The notes under the pieces were generated by a model. It was not told the origin of the DNA and made no database searches. It worked only from the letters and a program-made list of their open reading frames with translations. 64,000 nucleotides of DNA from Cryptomeria japonica (lineage: Eukaryota; Streptophyta; Pinopsida; Cupressales; Cupressaceae), in the NCBI RefSeq assembly GCF_030272615.1, contig NC_081405.1, positions 568,411,095 through 568,475,094 of the forward strand. The letters run 5' to 3'. Numbering within the stretch: position 1 is the stretch's first letter; the number at the start of each line of letters is the position of its first letter. The translations under genes were made by a program, and so were the position numbers. Positions 45,247 through 57,165 of the stretch are shown piece after piece.

Positions 45247-45632
45247 AAATCTTTGTAATCTTCTAACCAGGCTAGGATCCTAATAGGGTGCATTCCGAAA
45301 GAGTGCACAATTTTTGTGGGTACCAATTCCCACCGTGGTTTTTCCCTATTTGGATTTCCATGTGAAAAATATGGTGTTAGTATGGTGAATGTTTTTATGT
45401 GCTATTATGTTTTACTTTCAGTTTATGCATGTTGATGAACACTTAATGAGTAGTTATGATAAACCAGTTTAACAGTTGGTTATCAATGATTATCGGTAAT
45501 GGTAAAGAGTTTATTGTTGGTTTATGATTCATTTGGTGAAGTTTTATAAGTTCAAGTTTTAAGTTTGATATTGTTTTTAATACTGATTCACCCCCCCTTT
45601 CAGTATTAACCAGATCCTCTAAGATTAACAAT

Positions 45633-45644
45633 TGGTATTAGAGC
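45633..45644 (+). other. Primer-binding site, Met-tRNA type (element F)
   Basis: TGGTATTAGAGC, two bases after the F LTR end. Confidence 0.88.
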
Positions 45645-45700
45645 ATTGGTTTTCTGTGTGCAGAAATCTTAACAGCTTGAGGGAAATATCCTAAAGAAAG

Positions 45701-46880
45701 ATGATGAAGGAGGGTCCCAATTTTATCAAGGACTACTACCAGATATGGAAAGACTCAATGAAGATATACATTAAAGGATTGGGTGCTCAATATTGGAATC
45801 GTGTGATAAACAAGTATATTGGTCCTACTACCAACCCCTTGAAATCGGATGAGCTTTAAGAACAACAAGAAAATATTCAAGCCTTGGAAGAAATTGTAAG
45901 TACTTAATCTAATTCTAAGTATATAGATTTTCATGGATTAGAAACTGCATTTGAGGTAGGAGAGAAAGTAGAATTGATTTATGGAGGAGATGAACATGTT
46001 CAAAGAGAAAAAGAAGAAAGTATAAGAGGCAAATTTGATGACATAAAAAAAGTTGATGGTGAGAAAATTGCACATTATTGTCAAAGGATTAAAGAAGTTG
46101 TAGGTGGTATTAAGAGTGCTAGAGGTAAGATTGATGATGATGTTTTTGTTAGTAAAATGCTTAGAACTCTCCTAACACAATATGCTATTAGAGTTTTTGC
46201 AATTCAAGAGTTGAGGTCTATCTCTAAAGATAAAGTCATTGTTGATTTTCTTATTGGAAAGTTGACTTCATTTGATTTAAACAACTTTGATAATAGTGTT
46301 TCAAAACCATCGAAATCTACTTTTAAAGCTTCTATAACTGGTACAATTGTCATAAAAGGAAAGGATATTTGTCATAATCATGACTGCAAGTCTAGTCATG
46401 GCTGTAGCAGAGGTGAGGATGATAATGAAGATCATCTGATGGAACTTGAGGCACTATTGGCTACAAGATTTCTAAGAGGCACTGGTAAGTATAAAGGTAA
46501 ATTACCTTTGAAGTGTTTTTCCTGCAATAAGATTTGACACATTCCTGCAAATTATCCTAACGGTGATAGAAAGGAAAAGTTCAAGAAATTTAAAGGAAAA
46601 GGATAGAAACATTTCTATGTTGTAGTGGATGAAGGTGTGACTAATGAAGAATTAGAAGAAGATGACAATGAGGAGATAGTGTTTGTTGTTGTGAAGGAAG
46701 ATCTGACTGATGAAAAGGCATTGGTGTCTCACATGGATAGTAGTGATTAATGGGTAATACATAGTGGATGCTAACACCACATGACCGGTGATAGAAACAA
46801 GTTCTTATCCCTTGAAGAATTTGATGGTGGTGTGGTAAGGTTTGGTAACAACTCACCCTACATGGTTAAAGGTAAATGAA
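45701..46880 (+). pseudogene. Gag and protease of element F
   Basis: It starts MMKEGPNFIKDYYQIWKDSM. The Gag core has IRGKFDDIKKVDGEKIAHYC and GGIKSARGKIDDDVFVSKML. The zinc knuckle CFSCNKI has a TGA where Gly is expected and Tyr for the last Cys. The protease active site reads VIHSGC with His in place of the catalytic Asp, followed by a stop and HHMTGDRNKF. All of this is in one frame apart from stops, so decay is mainly by substitution. Confidence 0.82.
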
Positions 46881-46888
46881 CTATTTCA

Positions 46889-47975
46889 TTGAATGGAAAA
46901 AGTAATGCAAATGATGTCTTTTGGGTTGATGGATTAAAACATAACCTTTTGAGTGTTGGTCGATTAAATGATAAGGGATATCTTATAGAATTTAAAAGTG
47001 GGGTGTGCAGGATTCTTGGAAGTAATGGGGAATTGATTGCTATTGGAAAGAGGACAAGAGGTAATCTATTTCATCTGAATACTGATGTGAATAGTTGTTT
47101 GGTGGCAAATATTGAAGACAACTGGTTATGGCACAAGAGGTTTTGTCATGTGGATTTTGACAATTTGATAAAGGTTAGAAAATAAAGTATTGTGAGAGGT
47201 TTGGCCCAGCTTGTTAAACTAGATAATGTGTTATGTAAGGATTGTTATATGGGTAAGATGAATTCTATATCTTTTAAAAGTAAGTCTTTCTCTTCAGAAA
47301 ATATTCTAGATTTGGTTCATACTGATCTTTGTGGTCCTATGAGGACTAAGAGCTATTTTGGTGATAGATATTTCATGATTTTCGCTGATGATTTTTCTAA
47401 GATGATGCGGGTAAATTTTCTAAGAGAAAAGTTTGAGGCATTGAAGAAATTCAAATCATTCAAAGCTTTAGTTGAGAAAGAAACTGGGAAGAATTTGAAA
47501 TGTTTGAGATCTGACCAGGGAGGAGAATTTACTTTTGATGAGTTTGTGAAGTTTTATGATGAACATGGAATCAAGAGGTAGATGTCAGCTCCTAGAACTC
47601 CACAATAGAATGGGATAGCAGAGAATGAATAGAACAATTATTGAAGCTACTAGAACCATGTTGATTCAAGGTGAAGTACCAAAAAATGTTTTGGAGAGAA
47701 GCAGTTAGCACTGTTGTTTACACTTTGAACCAGGTACTTGTCAAGAGAGGTAACAACAAAGAACCTTATGTATTATGGCATGGCAAGACTCCTAATGTAA
47801 GTTACTTTAAAAATTTTGGGAGTTAATGTTTTATTAAACGTGACGATTTCACTGGAAAGTTTGATGCAAAGTGTGATGAAGGTATTTCTATTGGCTACTC
47901 TACAAAGAGTAAGGCTTTCAAAAGTTATAACAAGAGAACAAAAAAAATCATTGAGAGTGAAAATGTGAAGGTAGA
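46889..47975 (+). pseudogene. Pre-integrase and integrase of element F
   Basis: WLWHKRFCHVDFDNLIKV and CKDCYMGKM form the zinc-binding part. The catalytic core shows VHTDLCGP, LRSDQGGEF and NGIAE, so all three acidic residues are present. A frameshift at about 47625 and TAG codons at former Gln sites break it. Confidence 0.85.
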
Positions 47976-49495
47976 TGAACTCTCTGAGAAATCTGATAAG
48001 ACTAGTAGATCTGAACTTGAGAAAGATGAAGAACAACATGTTTATTGATCCGGAAGTACAAAAGAATGATGAGCAGGAAAATGAAGAAATAGGTGCTCAA
48101 CTAGTAAATGAAGAGAGCTATAAAGAAGATGAAGAACATGAAGCAAAAGGCACAACACCAAAACTGGTAATACCAAGATATGTCAGACTGAATCATTAAG
48201 AAGAACAAATTATTGGAGATAAAAATGCTAGTGTACAAACAAGAAGGAAAATCAGAGAAAACTCCTGTCTGATTTCTACTATTGAGCCTACAATAGTAAG
48301 AGAGGCATTGAAGGATGATGATTGGATTAATACTATGAATGAGGAATTGGATCAGATAGAGAAGAACAAGACATGGACACTTGTTCCTAGACTAGATGAC
48401 AAGAATGTGATTGGCACTAAATGGGTCTTTAGAAACAAGTTGAATGAAGAAGTCAAGGTTGTGAGGAATAAAGCAAGATTAGTATGCAAAGGCTATGCAT
48501 AATAAGAAGGAGAAGATTATGGAGAAACCTTTGCATCGGTGGCAAGATTGGAAGGAGTAAGAATTTTACTTGCTTATGCAGCATTTAACGGCTTTAAGGT
48601 CTACCAGATGGATGTTAAATATGCTTTTCTTAATGGCATCCATGAGGAAGAAGTGTATATAGAACAACCAGATGGATTTGATTTGTCTGAGGATAAAGAT
48701 ATGGTTTTAAAGTTACATAAGGCACTGTATGGATTGAAGTAGGCACCGAGAGCATGGTTTGAAAGATTGCATGCACACCTGATCAATATATGATTCCAGC
48801 GTAATAGTGAGGACAATAACATATATCTTAAGATTGACGGAGACAGAGTGTTGATAGCTAAAGTATTTGTAGATGAATAATTTTTGGAGGTGATGATGAT
48901 TTATGTATGGCATTTGCTGAGGAGATGAAGAAATAATTTGAGATGTCTCTTATTGGTGAGATTAAGTTTTTCATTGGGTTGTAGGTCCACCAATTGGATG
49001 GTGGAATATTTATCTATCATAGTAAGTATGTAAAGGAAGTGTTGAAAACATTTGGCATGGAGGATTGTAAACCGGTTGTTGCTCTGATGGTGACAGGTTG
49101 TAAATTGTCTAAACAAGATGATTCACCTTCTATTGATGAAAAAGAATATAGGTCCATGATTGGTAAGTTGCATTATGTTGTTCACAGTAGGTCTGATATT
49201 TCACATGCTATTGGTTTGGTTGCTATATTTCAGAAGGATCCCAAGGAGGCTCACTTGGTAGTGGTGAAAAGGATAATCCAGTACTTGAAAGGCATAATAG
49301 ATTATGGCCTATGGTATCCTTATAAAAATGATTCTTCTTTGGAACTTTTCTTCTTGGAGGTAGATTGGTTGCTTGGATAAGTAAGAAGCAAACTTGTGTA
49401 TCACAATCAACATCAGAGGTAGAGTATATTGCAACATCAATGAATTGCATGTAGACAATCTGGATGAGACTATTGCAATTGCATGGAGATTGCAT
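47975..49495 (+). pseudogene. Reverse transcriptase and partial RNase H of element F
   Basis: LDQIEKNKTWTLVPR, GTKWVFRNKLNE, YQMDVKYAFLNGIHEEEVYI and LHKALYGLK are Copia reverse-transcriptase blocks. The catalytic FVDD box is damaged (VFVDE then a stop, near 48870) by an indel. The thumb/connection (48994-49330) reads FGMEDCKPV...YGLWYPYKND. RNase H is largely deleted; only scattered remnants (SKKQTCVS...SEVEYIATS) precede the LTR-like unit. Confidence 0.82.
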
Positions 49496-49498
49496 TAA

Positions 49499-50854
49499 TG
49501 AAGTATAGTGTTATCATTGATGTCAATAATAATTGGTAATGGAGTTGTATTGCAACCGGTAGTGATGTTATAATGCAATTGGTAGTAGAGAAGTGATAGA
49601 AACTGATATTGGTATTTGAAGTAGAGAAATCAACCAATAACCCCAACCAGTTGATATGCCAAACCCTAACCAATGGATCTTGGTGAATCGGTTATGTTGA
49701 TCTATGATCGAATGGTGATCAAAGATGGAGATGCCATGTATGCATGATGCACGTGATGAGTTTTAAAGTGGTTTTGGCATGTAGAGATAATTGTTTTATC
49801 TTGGGAATGAACAAATACATAGCATGAAGTGAATAACATGTGATGAGTTATAGGATCCAATGTGCGGTGATCTAGGAGCGGTCGAAGTTGTCTTGAATAA
49901 TGTGCAGCTGATTGATATGTAATCCAATGATCATGTTTGAACCAATATGTTTGTAATCTCTATGAGATATTAGGTTTTGTGATGTGTTACCGACCTATTG
50001 TATTTGCTTATAAGGTCGATGAGTTGTTTGTAATTGTGTTGGCAATTTTGTTAAGTGTGGTAGTGAGACTGTTGTCAAACCAGAAGGAGTGTCTGCATAA
50101 TGTTTTGAAGGTAGATAGGAGCATAACAGGATCTAACTAAGAAAGATAGTGCTATTACCAAATCAGTAAAAACCTTGTTGTTCTCTAACCATTAGAACAG
50201 TTAAATCCCCTAACCAGGTAAGCTTTAACATGATTGGTGATGTCTAAATACTCTAACTAGGTAATCCATTAGCTTGGATTTAAAATCCTCTATTGATGTT
50301 ACTCCTAATAGGGTATTTCCTTTAACAGGGTATTGTAGTCAATCCCTTAATCGGGTGGTCCTTAATCGTATATGTTCCTAACAAGACATTTTTGTAAAGC
50401 TTCTAACAAGGCTTGGATACTAAAAGGGTGAACTTCAGAAGAGTTCAAAATAATTGAGGGTATTCATCCCCACCGTGGTTTTTCCCATTTGGATTTCCAC
50501 ATCAAAAATCATTGTGTCAAGTGGTGAATGATTTTGTGGCTATATGTTTTGATATGGTTGATATGATTAGATGATTGAAAGTGATCTTAAATGAGTTATT
50601 ATTGATGTTACTAAAATGGTTTAATATTTTGGTTAAATGGTATTTTAATTTTAGATCTATTACATTATATCATTGATGTTTTAGTCAACCACTAAGCTTG
50701 ACAATGCAGTATCAATTTTTGTTATAGTGTTTAAACCGATTAGTTTAGTGAATGGTTTATGAGTTGGGATTAAGTTTGGTGAGATTTTAGTTTGTTTTCT
50801 AACTACTGATTCACTCCCCCCTTAGTATTTGACTGGATCCTTATTGTTTCATCA
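49499..50854 (+). repeat. Diverged LTR downstream of F, followed by a PBS
   Basis: It has the F-type LTR contents: GTTATCATTGATGTCAAT near the start, eleven CCTAACAGGGT-like units (50205-50420), hairpin CGTGG (50474-50478) with CCAC (50497-50500), and ACTGATTCACTCCCCC near the end. Its first bases and a purine tract are missing. A PBS-like site follows, so it may be the 5' LTR of another element joined to F by deletion rather than F's own 3' LTR. Confidence 0.6.
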
Positions 50855-50866
50855 TATTATCAGAGA
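50855..50866 (+). other. Degenerate primer-binding site after the second F-type LTR
   Basis: TATTATCAGAGA, three changes from TGGTATCAGAGC, immediately after the LTR end; element G cuts in at 50874. Confidence 0.5.
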
Positions 50867-50873
50867 CATGTGT

Positions 50874-52570
50874 TGTTGGCATTTTTGGCATTAGGTTGTC
50901 ATTGATGTCAATTGGTATGGCATGGTCACCAATGAGTAAGTAGTGGTGATCGGTATGGGAGAATTAAGATATGATGATTTCAATCCATATGTGTGTATGC
51001 AGATAGAAAGGTATTTTACCGGTACATGTGAAATGCAATATCTACCGATAAAGAAGGACCACCGACAAGGCAAAGAAAGCAAACAAAAAAAGAACTAAAG
51101 GATGTGAACCAGTATACACAGAATTTTAATGCTGCTGGTAAATGGACTGAGTAGTTGGACAAACATGTTTGATGTAAGGCCAAGTTGATCCATTGATAGA
51201 GAAGCAGTTAGTAGGTATGAAGGACCATCAGTGAAGTTAGGTTATACTGGTAGTCAATCTTGGTCAGTGAGGGATGTCTAATCGACATAGCAGACTGAAG
51301 GTGATGCCAAAATGACATAGAAAACTAATAATAGGTGGATATCGACAAGGATGATGGGTGGAAACTAGGTGGCGAGCACGTAGAGGTTGGTCAAGTACTC
51401 ATTGATGTAGTAGTTTACAAGTAGGTTGACTTTTATGAAGAACTCGCAAATCATGGGAGGATGGCAGAATGTTGCGGCTCGAGGAAGAAAAGGTAACAAG
51501 ATGAATGAACTGACATTGCAAGAAGATATGATCTTTGTACCCGCTTGTTGAAGGAAATAGCTGAGCCATTAATTGTGTTTGATAAAGAAATGCAGAAAAA
51601 CATGTCATGGACATCCAAAAATAGAAAGCATATATTGAAATGCAAGAAGATGGCCATGTTATTTGGTGTGATGCAGATTATCATTCTAGAAAAGAAGATC
51701 GGATCAAATCTAATACGGATCGAGTTGGTGAAGGTAAAACCTAACACAACAACATTTGAATGCTACCTTTGGTGGGAATCCTAAAAGATAAATATGTTAG
51801 CTCAAGAATGAAATGAGTTGATGTTAGATGTGAGGTGTGAGAGAGAAGAGGGCTTGAGAAAGAAGAAATAATATCTTCCTTAGAGTTATTTCTGAGAGAG
51901 TTATAGTGTGTGTTAGCAGGCTGAACCAGTGAGAGGGTCTAAACAATAAAGACAGTAATTGACAAACTGTTGCAGTTCTAACAATTAAGCGAACCAGTAA
52001 GGAGTGATTGGTTAGGAAGGCATCCAAGAGTGACACTGTGAATTGTGAGGCTGAGAGAGTGCGAAGAAAGGCTAGGAGTAACTGGTGAGTGATCAAAGAG
52101 AGTAATCTGATAACTAGCAGTGTGAGAACCAGTGAAGAAGATGAGGTTGTTAAACAACATAAATCCATTGATCAGGTTTTGCAGAACTCATTTTCAACTA
52201 GGTGCTATCACTGTATCAGAATTGTATTTCATTATATTACACTGAGTTGGTGCTTGGTGTAGGGGTTGGTGCTCCTTGGGCTGGTACCCTAAATGATTGT
52301 AATTTGATTGTTTCCTTGTGAGACTGGATTGGAGCAGTAGACTCCAGAAACATTTCTCACCGAGGTTTTTCCCATATTGTGTTTTCCTTGTACATCTGGT
52401 GTTGTGGGTTATGCATTTGTGTGTTTTTGTCTTTTGATATCCACTCTTATCTTACCAGTTTAATTGTTTAGTTTTTAGGTTGATAACCAATATTCCAAGC
52501 TTGGTTTAAAAAGAAAAGTTTTCAAGAACCACTGATTCAACCCCCTCTCAGCGGTACATTGTGTTAAACA
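50874..52570 (+). repeat. 5' LTR of element G
   Basis: 1697 bp, TGTTGGCATTTTTGGCATTAGG to ...ATTGTGTTAAACA. Related to the LTR of element A (8661-10534). Hairpin: CGAGG (52361-52365) with CCTTG (52386-52390), pairing with one G-U. Confidence 0.85.
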
Positions 52571-52572
52571 AT

Positions 52573-52584
52573 TAGTATCAGAGC
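52573..52584 (+). other. Primer-binding site, Met-tRNA type (element G)
   Basis: TAGTATCAGAGC, one change, two bases after the LTR. Confidence 0.88.
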
Positions 52585-52644
52585 CTAGGTTCCCATTTGA
52601 TTAAATATTTCACTAGCTTGGTTATATTCTGGTCAAAGAACACA

Positions 52645-54979
52645 ATGACAAGAAATGAGTCTACCTCCTCAAAAGCCCCTACATTTGATGGATCTAACTA
52701 TGCCTTCTAGAGAAAAATAATGGAGACCTATATTTCCTCTCTTGGTTTTGGTGTGTGGATGTCTATCAAGAATGGGTATAATATCCCTAGTTTTCCTCCC
52801 ACTAATCTGAATGCTAAGGGTATGAGAATAATGCAAAGGCTAAACATGCTATCTTAAGCGAGCTATCAGATAATGAGTTTGTCAAGGTCATGCACTTTGC
52901 ATCCACCAAGGAGACTTGGGATAAATTGTAGAGGTTATTTGAAGGAGATGCCAAAGTCAAAGAGGCAAAACTACAATCACTAAGAGGTCAACTTGAAGGC
53001 ATCAAGATGAAAGATGAAGAAAATATTGCAAACTACCTTCACAGAGTAGATGAAACTATGAACACCATCAGAGGACTTGGAGAAGAAATTGTTGATGAGA
53101 TTATTGTCAAGGAGGTAATTAGATCTCTCACATCTAAGTATGATACTAAGGTTTCTGCCATTGAAAAATAAAAGGATTTGAAAACCTTCACAATGGATGA
53201 GCTATTTGGCTCTCTAACTGCCTATGAAATAAGGACAACCAGTGAAGCATCTTCAAGGAAAGAGGCATCATTCAACTCCACCAAAAAGGGAAAGGAAGAG
53301 GTTTCTCATAAAGGATCCAGTGAAGACTCAGATGCAGATGTAGCAAAATTTGTCAAAAAGCTCAAGAGAGGATCCAACAAGTATAAAGGAAAGTTACCAC
53401 TCAAATGATTCAACTATGGTAAAGTTGGACACTTTGTTGCAAAATGTCCTTATAATAAAATTGGTGGAGATGAGGAAAGAAGGTTTGGCAGATCTGCTGA
53501 TAAAGACAAAGAAAGGAATGTCTACCGGTAAGGAAGAAGAGGCTACCATAAGCAGAACAACCTATATACTATTGAGGATGATGCCATAGATGAAGAAAGT
53601 ACATCAGAAGATGACTACCATGAAAATGAAAGAGAAGTTAATCTCTTTATGGCACTAGATGAACCAATTGGTGAAGATGAGGAAGAAGAAGACATTGAAG
53701 CCAAAGTGGATCTAGAAGGTGAGCTCATAAGTTCTCTTGAAGAGCTAAGTAAAACAAGAAGAGAACTCAATAAGATCAAGCTTGGTGTATCAAAAGAACA
53801 AGGTCAATTGAAGCAATATCTAGATGAGTCCAATTAAGTTATCTTTGACTTGAAAATCTAGTTGGAAGAAACCAAGATGATATGTGAAGTTACATCCTTT
53901 GATCTATTAAAGAAGAAAAGGAGCATCAAGATCTGGAAGCAGAAATAGTGAAGCTCATAAAGGAGCTTGAAAAGAGTAAGGATGAGCTGACTGACCAATC
54001 AATTTGTTCTTGATGCTGGTAGAGATGGGTCCTACCTATAGTTAAAGACCCCTATACTCCCGAGCAAGAGCCTATCTGGTGGGAACTCCTTCACTGGGGG
54101 TGTGGGCAGTGGGTGGGAAGGCCTGGATCAAAGTGAGAAGCAAATATGAGGGTAGCACAAAAGACTTGGACAAGATATTGAGCAAACATAATCGATCTAA
54201 AGATACTGGTGGCTTAGGTTTTGAAGAAGGACAAAGTTAAAACAACAAAGATACATCTAGTAAGGAGATACAGTTCACCTCTTCAAGTAAAGGTGAAGAG
54301 AAGAAAACATTCACAGTAAGTAAGGATACCGGTAAGAAGACTTATATAGAAGCTGTTAGAAACCATCACACAAACCGGTATACACAATCAATGACCCAGA
54401 GGCCACACTCAATGTACCAGAATGCAGATCTAAGGAGAAATACAAGGGTTGATCATGAAGAATTCACTAGAGTTAGCAGCATGAAAGGAGGATCCTCGAT
54501 GAGACAGATGTTTGCAGGACCAAGGCAACCTAATTAGTATGTTCCAAACTTTCATGGTTATTGTTATCGGTGTAACAAATTTGGACATAGGTTAGCTGAT
54601 TGTAGATTAACCAATAAGCCCACTATGATTTATGAAAGTAGAAATTCATTTAATGCACTCTGGGATATGAATGTTGTCTATTATCAATGCAATGGATTTG
54701 GTCATAGGAGTTTTGAATGTAGGAAGAGTAAACCGGTGTCCTGCAATAGTTTCAAAGATTCATCTTTAAATGTAAATGCGAAATGCTATAACTATCAAGC
54801 ATTTGGACATATAGCAAAGCTTTGTAAGAATAGGAAAATCAAGCAAAAGAGGAGAGATCCTAGTCAGCAACCAGTAGTCAAACCGGAGCACAAAATTGTA
54901 GCTGATGAGAAGAAGGAAACTCAATCGGTTTGGGTTAAGAAAGAAAATGACAAAGCAAAATCAAGTTTGATAGTGTAGA
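52645..54979 (+). pseudogene. Copia Gag with coiled coil and zinc-knuckle array (element G)
   Basis: It starts MTRNESTSSKAPTFDGSNY, the Copia Gag start, and continues with LGFGVWMSIKNGY and a core region with frameshifts (52820, 52930). A first knuckle near 53400 has lost two Cys codons. A coiled-coil stretch follows (VDLEGELISSLEELSKTRRE, about 53705-53770), then GGLGFEEGQS (about 54210). Three more knuckles lie at 54560-54830: CYRCNKFGHRLADC, YYQCNGFGHRSFEC (Cys to Tyr) and CYNYQAFGHIAKLC (Cys to Tyr). The knuckle array and the coiled coil are shared with B, D and E. Cys-to-Tyr changes are G-to-A transitions. Confidence 0.78.
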
Positions 54980-56184
54980 CTGCCCTACATGCTGAAAGAA
55001 GAAATCTTTGGGTTGTAGATAGTGGTTGTTCAAACCACATGACTAGTGATAAGAAGAAATTTATCAAACTTGAAGACAGGAATGGTGTTTCAGTAAGGTT
55101 TGGAGACAACTCATCTATCAAGATAAAGGGAAAAGGTACTCTAAATATTGACAAAAAACAAAGAACATGATGTGTATTATGTGGAAGGCCTGAAGCATAA
55201 TTTGCTGACTGTGAGTCAGATGTGTGACAAAGGTTATAAATTCACCTTTGATTCTATTGGCTGCTAGATAAAGAAGGACAATATCGGTCAGGTTGTAGAT
55301 GAAGGTAAGAGGATAAATGGTAATGTATACAATCTAAAAGATTGTTTTAAATCCCAATGCATGTTGGGAAAAGTGGATGAAAGCTGGCTCTGGCACAAAA
55401 GATTAGGCCGCATAAATTTTGATAATCTAGTGGCAGTAAGAAAAAGGGGTTGTGTGAGAAATATACCACCCACCATCAAACCGGTAAGAACCTTTTGTGA
55501 TGAATGTGTGAAAGGAAAGTAGACTAAGGTGAGCTTCAGGGAAAAAGAACACAACACTTCAAGACCACTTGAACTTGTGCATGCAAATCTATGTGGTCCA
55601 CTAGGACAAGAGCTCTTGTTGGTGAAAGATATTTTATGCTCTTCATTGATGACTATTCAAGAATGACATGGGTCACTTTCCTACAAGATATATCACAAGC
55701 ATTTGATAGATTCAAGATCTTTCAGAAGATGGTAGAGAAGGAAAGTGGGTGCAAGCTGAAATGCCTAAGATCAGACCGGGGTGAAGAGTTCACATCAAAT
55801 GAGTTTGAAGATTACTATAAAAGATATGGAATTAGAAGGCAATACTCAACCCCCAAGACACCACAACAAAATGGGGTGGTAGAAAGGAATAATAGGACAA
55901 TCAAGGAGATGGCTAGAACAATGTTAAGTGAGGCAAGTTTGTCAGACATGTATTGGAAGGAAGCGGTTCATACTGCTGCATATACCTTGAACCGGGTTCA
56001 ACTAAGAACAAACAACAAAATGACACCTTATGAGTTGTAGTATGACCGAAAACCATCAGTCAAGTACTCTAAGGTATTTGGAAGTAAGTGTTTAATCAAT
56101 ATAGATATGGATGGTTTAGGTAGTTTTGACTCCAAGAGTGATGAAGGAATCTTCCATGGTTACTCAACTAATAGAAAGGCCTAT
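54980..56184 (+). pseudogene. Protease and integrase of element G, truncated
   Basis: The protease keeps WVVDSGCSNHMTSDKKKF (catalytic Asp codon at 55018) and VRFGDNSSIKIKGKG. A frameshifted pre-integrase region follows (55150-55560). The integrase core has VHANLCGP (first catalytic Asp changed to Asn), YFMLFIDDYSRMTWV, LRSDRGEEF and NGVVERNNRT. It ends at NRKAY (56184), where the LTR of element I begins with TGTGAGATTTTGCC. Confidence 0.82.
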
Positions 56185-56683
56185 TGTGAGATTTTGCCAA
56201 GATCAAGAGTTCAATGAAAAGTACAAAATAGAGAGACAAAAAATAGGACAAGAATAAATTGTATTCTCATCAATAGATAAAAATGATCAATGGATCAATA
56301 GTTCAATAGTTGTTCATACAATGAATATGAGCCTGGATATATAGGCAAGGCTATATGGATATGTGAGCATACAATCATGACATGTGGCTCAATAAGAAAC
56401 AAGGGTAGGTAAGAAATAGGTGTGGTAGGTAGGAGAAACAATAAAATATTCCACATGAGGTGGATAACCCACCAAAGGTGGAATTATCACTCCACAATAA
56501 GTGGATATGATGAAGTAGTAACAAGATCACACCATAAAAGGTGGAAATTATCCTACACACACTATCCCAATTTGGCACAAACACCCAAGTATCTCATACC
56601 CAAACTACTATGAAATGCATTATCCAAAGTAAACTTAAGTAAGGTGTAACAATATCCAACATGAATAAATAATTACACAAACA
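56185..56683 (-). repeat. 3' LTR of element I
   Basis: 499 bp, minus-strand TGTTTGTGTAATTATT to ...GCAAAATCTCACA, following a purine tract (AAGGGGGGG, at 56684-56692). It contains TATTGATGAGAATACAATTT, a form common at Copia LTR ends. Confidence 0.7.
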
Positions 56684-57165
56684 CCCCCCCTTAAGTACAA
56701 CTTAGGGGAATGCACTTAAGTCTATAATGTAGCTAAGCAATGCAAGATGGGTCCCAGCTACTAGGCCATGTTAGGTACCCATGTACAAATGCAAATGCAT
56801 ACAAACCAATGCAATGAAATCTCTCATAAAGTGGGGAAAGAGAGAAAAAATCAATGGAAAAAACCCTCCCCCAAAAGAGAGATGAAATATATACAAGAGA
56901 AATATCATAGAAGAATGTGAGGAACAAAACCCCTTGTGAGGAAAAAGTCCCCCCTATATGAGAGAAGAAGAGAAGCTAGGAAGCCCCCCCTCAATATAGA
57001 ATCTGCACCAATGATAGAAGACCGAGAATGAATGAAGAAACTTCTCCATGAACATCATACAATGTTCCTCCCCTTAGGAAGAAACAAAACCAAAGGTGTA
57101 TCCATGAAGTCTCCCCAATCATGAAGGGAAGATGTAGGAAAAAAAGTCATGATGAATGAAGTCTC
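56684..57165 (-). other. 3' non-coding tail of element I
   Basis: About 480 bp with several G-rich runs on the minus strand (56684-56692, 56867-56875, 56948-56955, 56983-56990) and no ORF. Several of the runs resemble additional purine tracts. Confidence 0.45.

Larger units (their letters stand above)
38748..45630 (+). repeat. 5' LTR of element F (interrupted by E)
   Basis: It starts TGTTGGCATGATTGGC, is interrupted at 39809-45246, resumes AAATCTTTGTAATC, and ends ...AAGATTAACA before the PBS. It carries eight CCTAACAGGGT-type near-palindromes on the two sides of the break. Hairpin: CGTGG (45334-45338), CCATG (45358-45362), inner CCC (45344-45346) and GG (45352-45353). Confidence 0.8.
38748..50866 (+). 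mobile_element. Copia element F with element E inside its 5' LTR
   Basis: 5' LTR 38748-45630 (without E, about 1.44 kb), Met PBS, gag-protease-integrase-reverse transcriptase, truncated RNase H, then a second, diverged LTR-like unit to 50854 followed by PBS-like sequence. The second LTR lacks its start and a purine tract, so the 3' side is rearranged. Element G begins at 50874. Confidence 0.75.
50874..56184 (+). mobile_element. Copia element G, 3'-truncated by element I
   Basis: LTR, Met PBS, gag with coiled coil and several zinc knuckles, protease, integrase, then a cut at 56184 in the middle of the integrase C-terminus. Reverse transcriptase and the 3' LTR are not in the window. The Gag tail (coiled coil, GGLGFEEGQS, knuckle array) is the closest relative here of the Gag in B, D and E, so this group is the best candidate for their helper. 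Confidence 0.8.

Noticed and set aside
51399-51784. Possible host exon inside 51400-51800.
   Set aside because: It lies wholly within the LTR of element G. The frames are short, on both strands, and without recognisable motifs or splice-site context.
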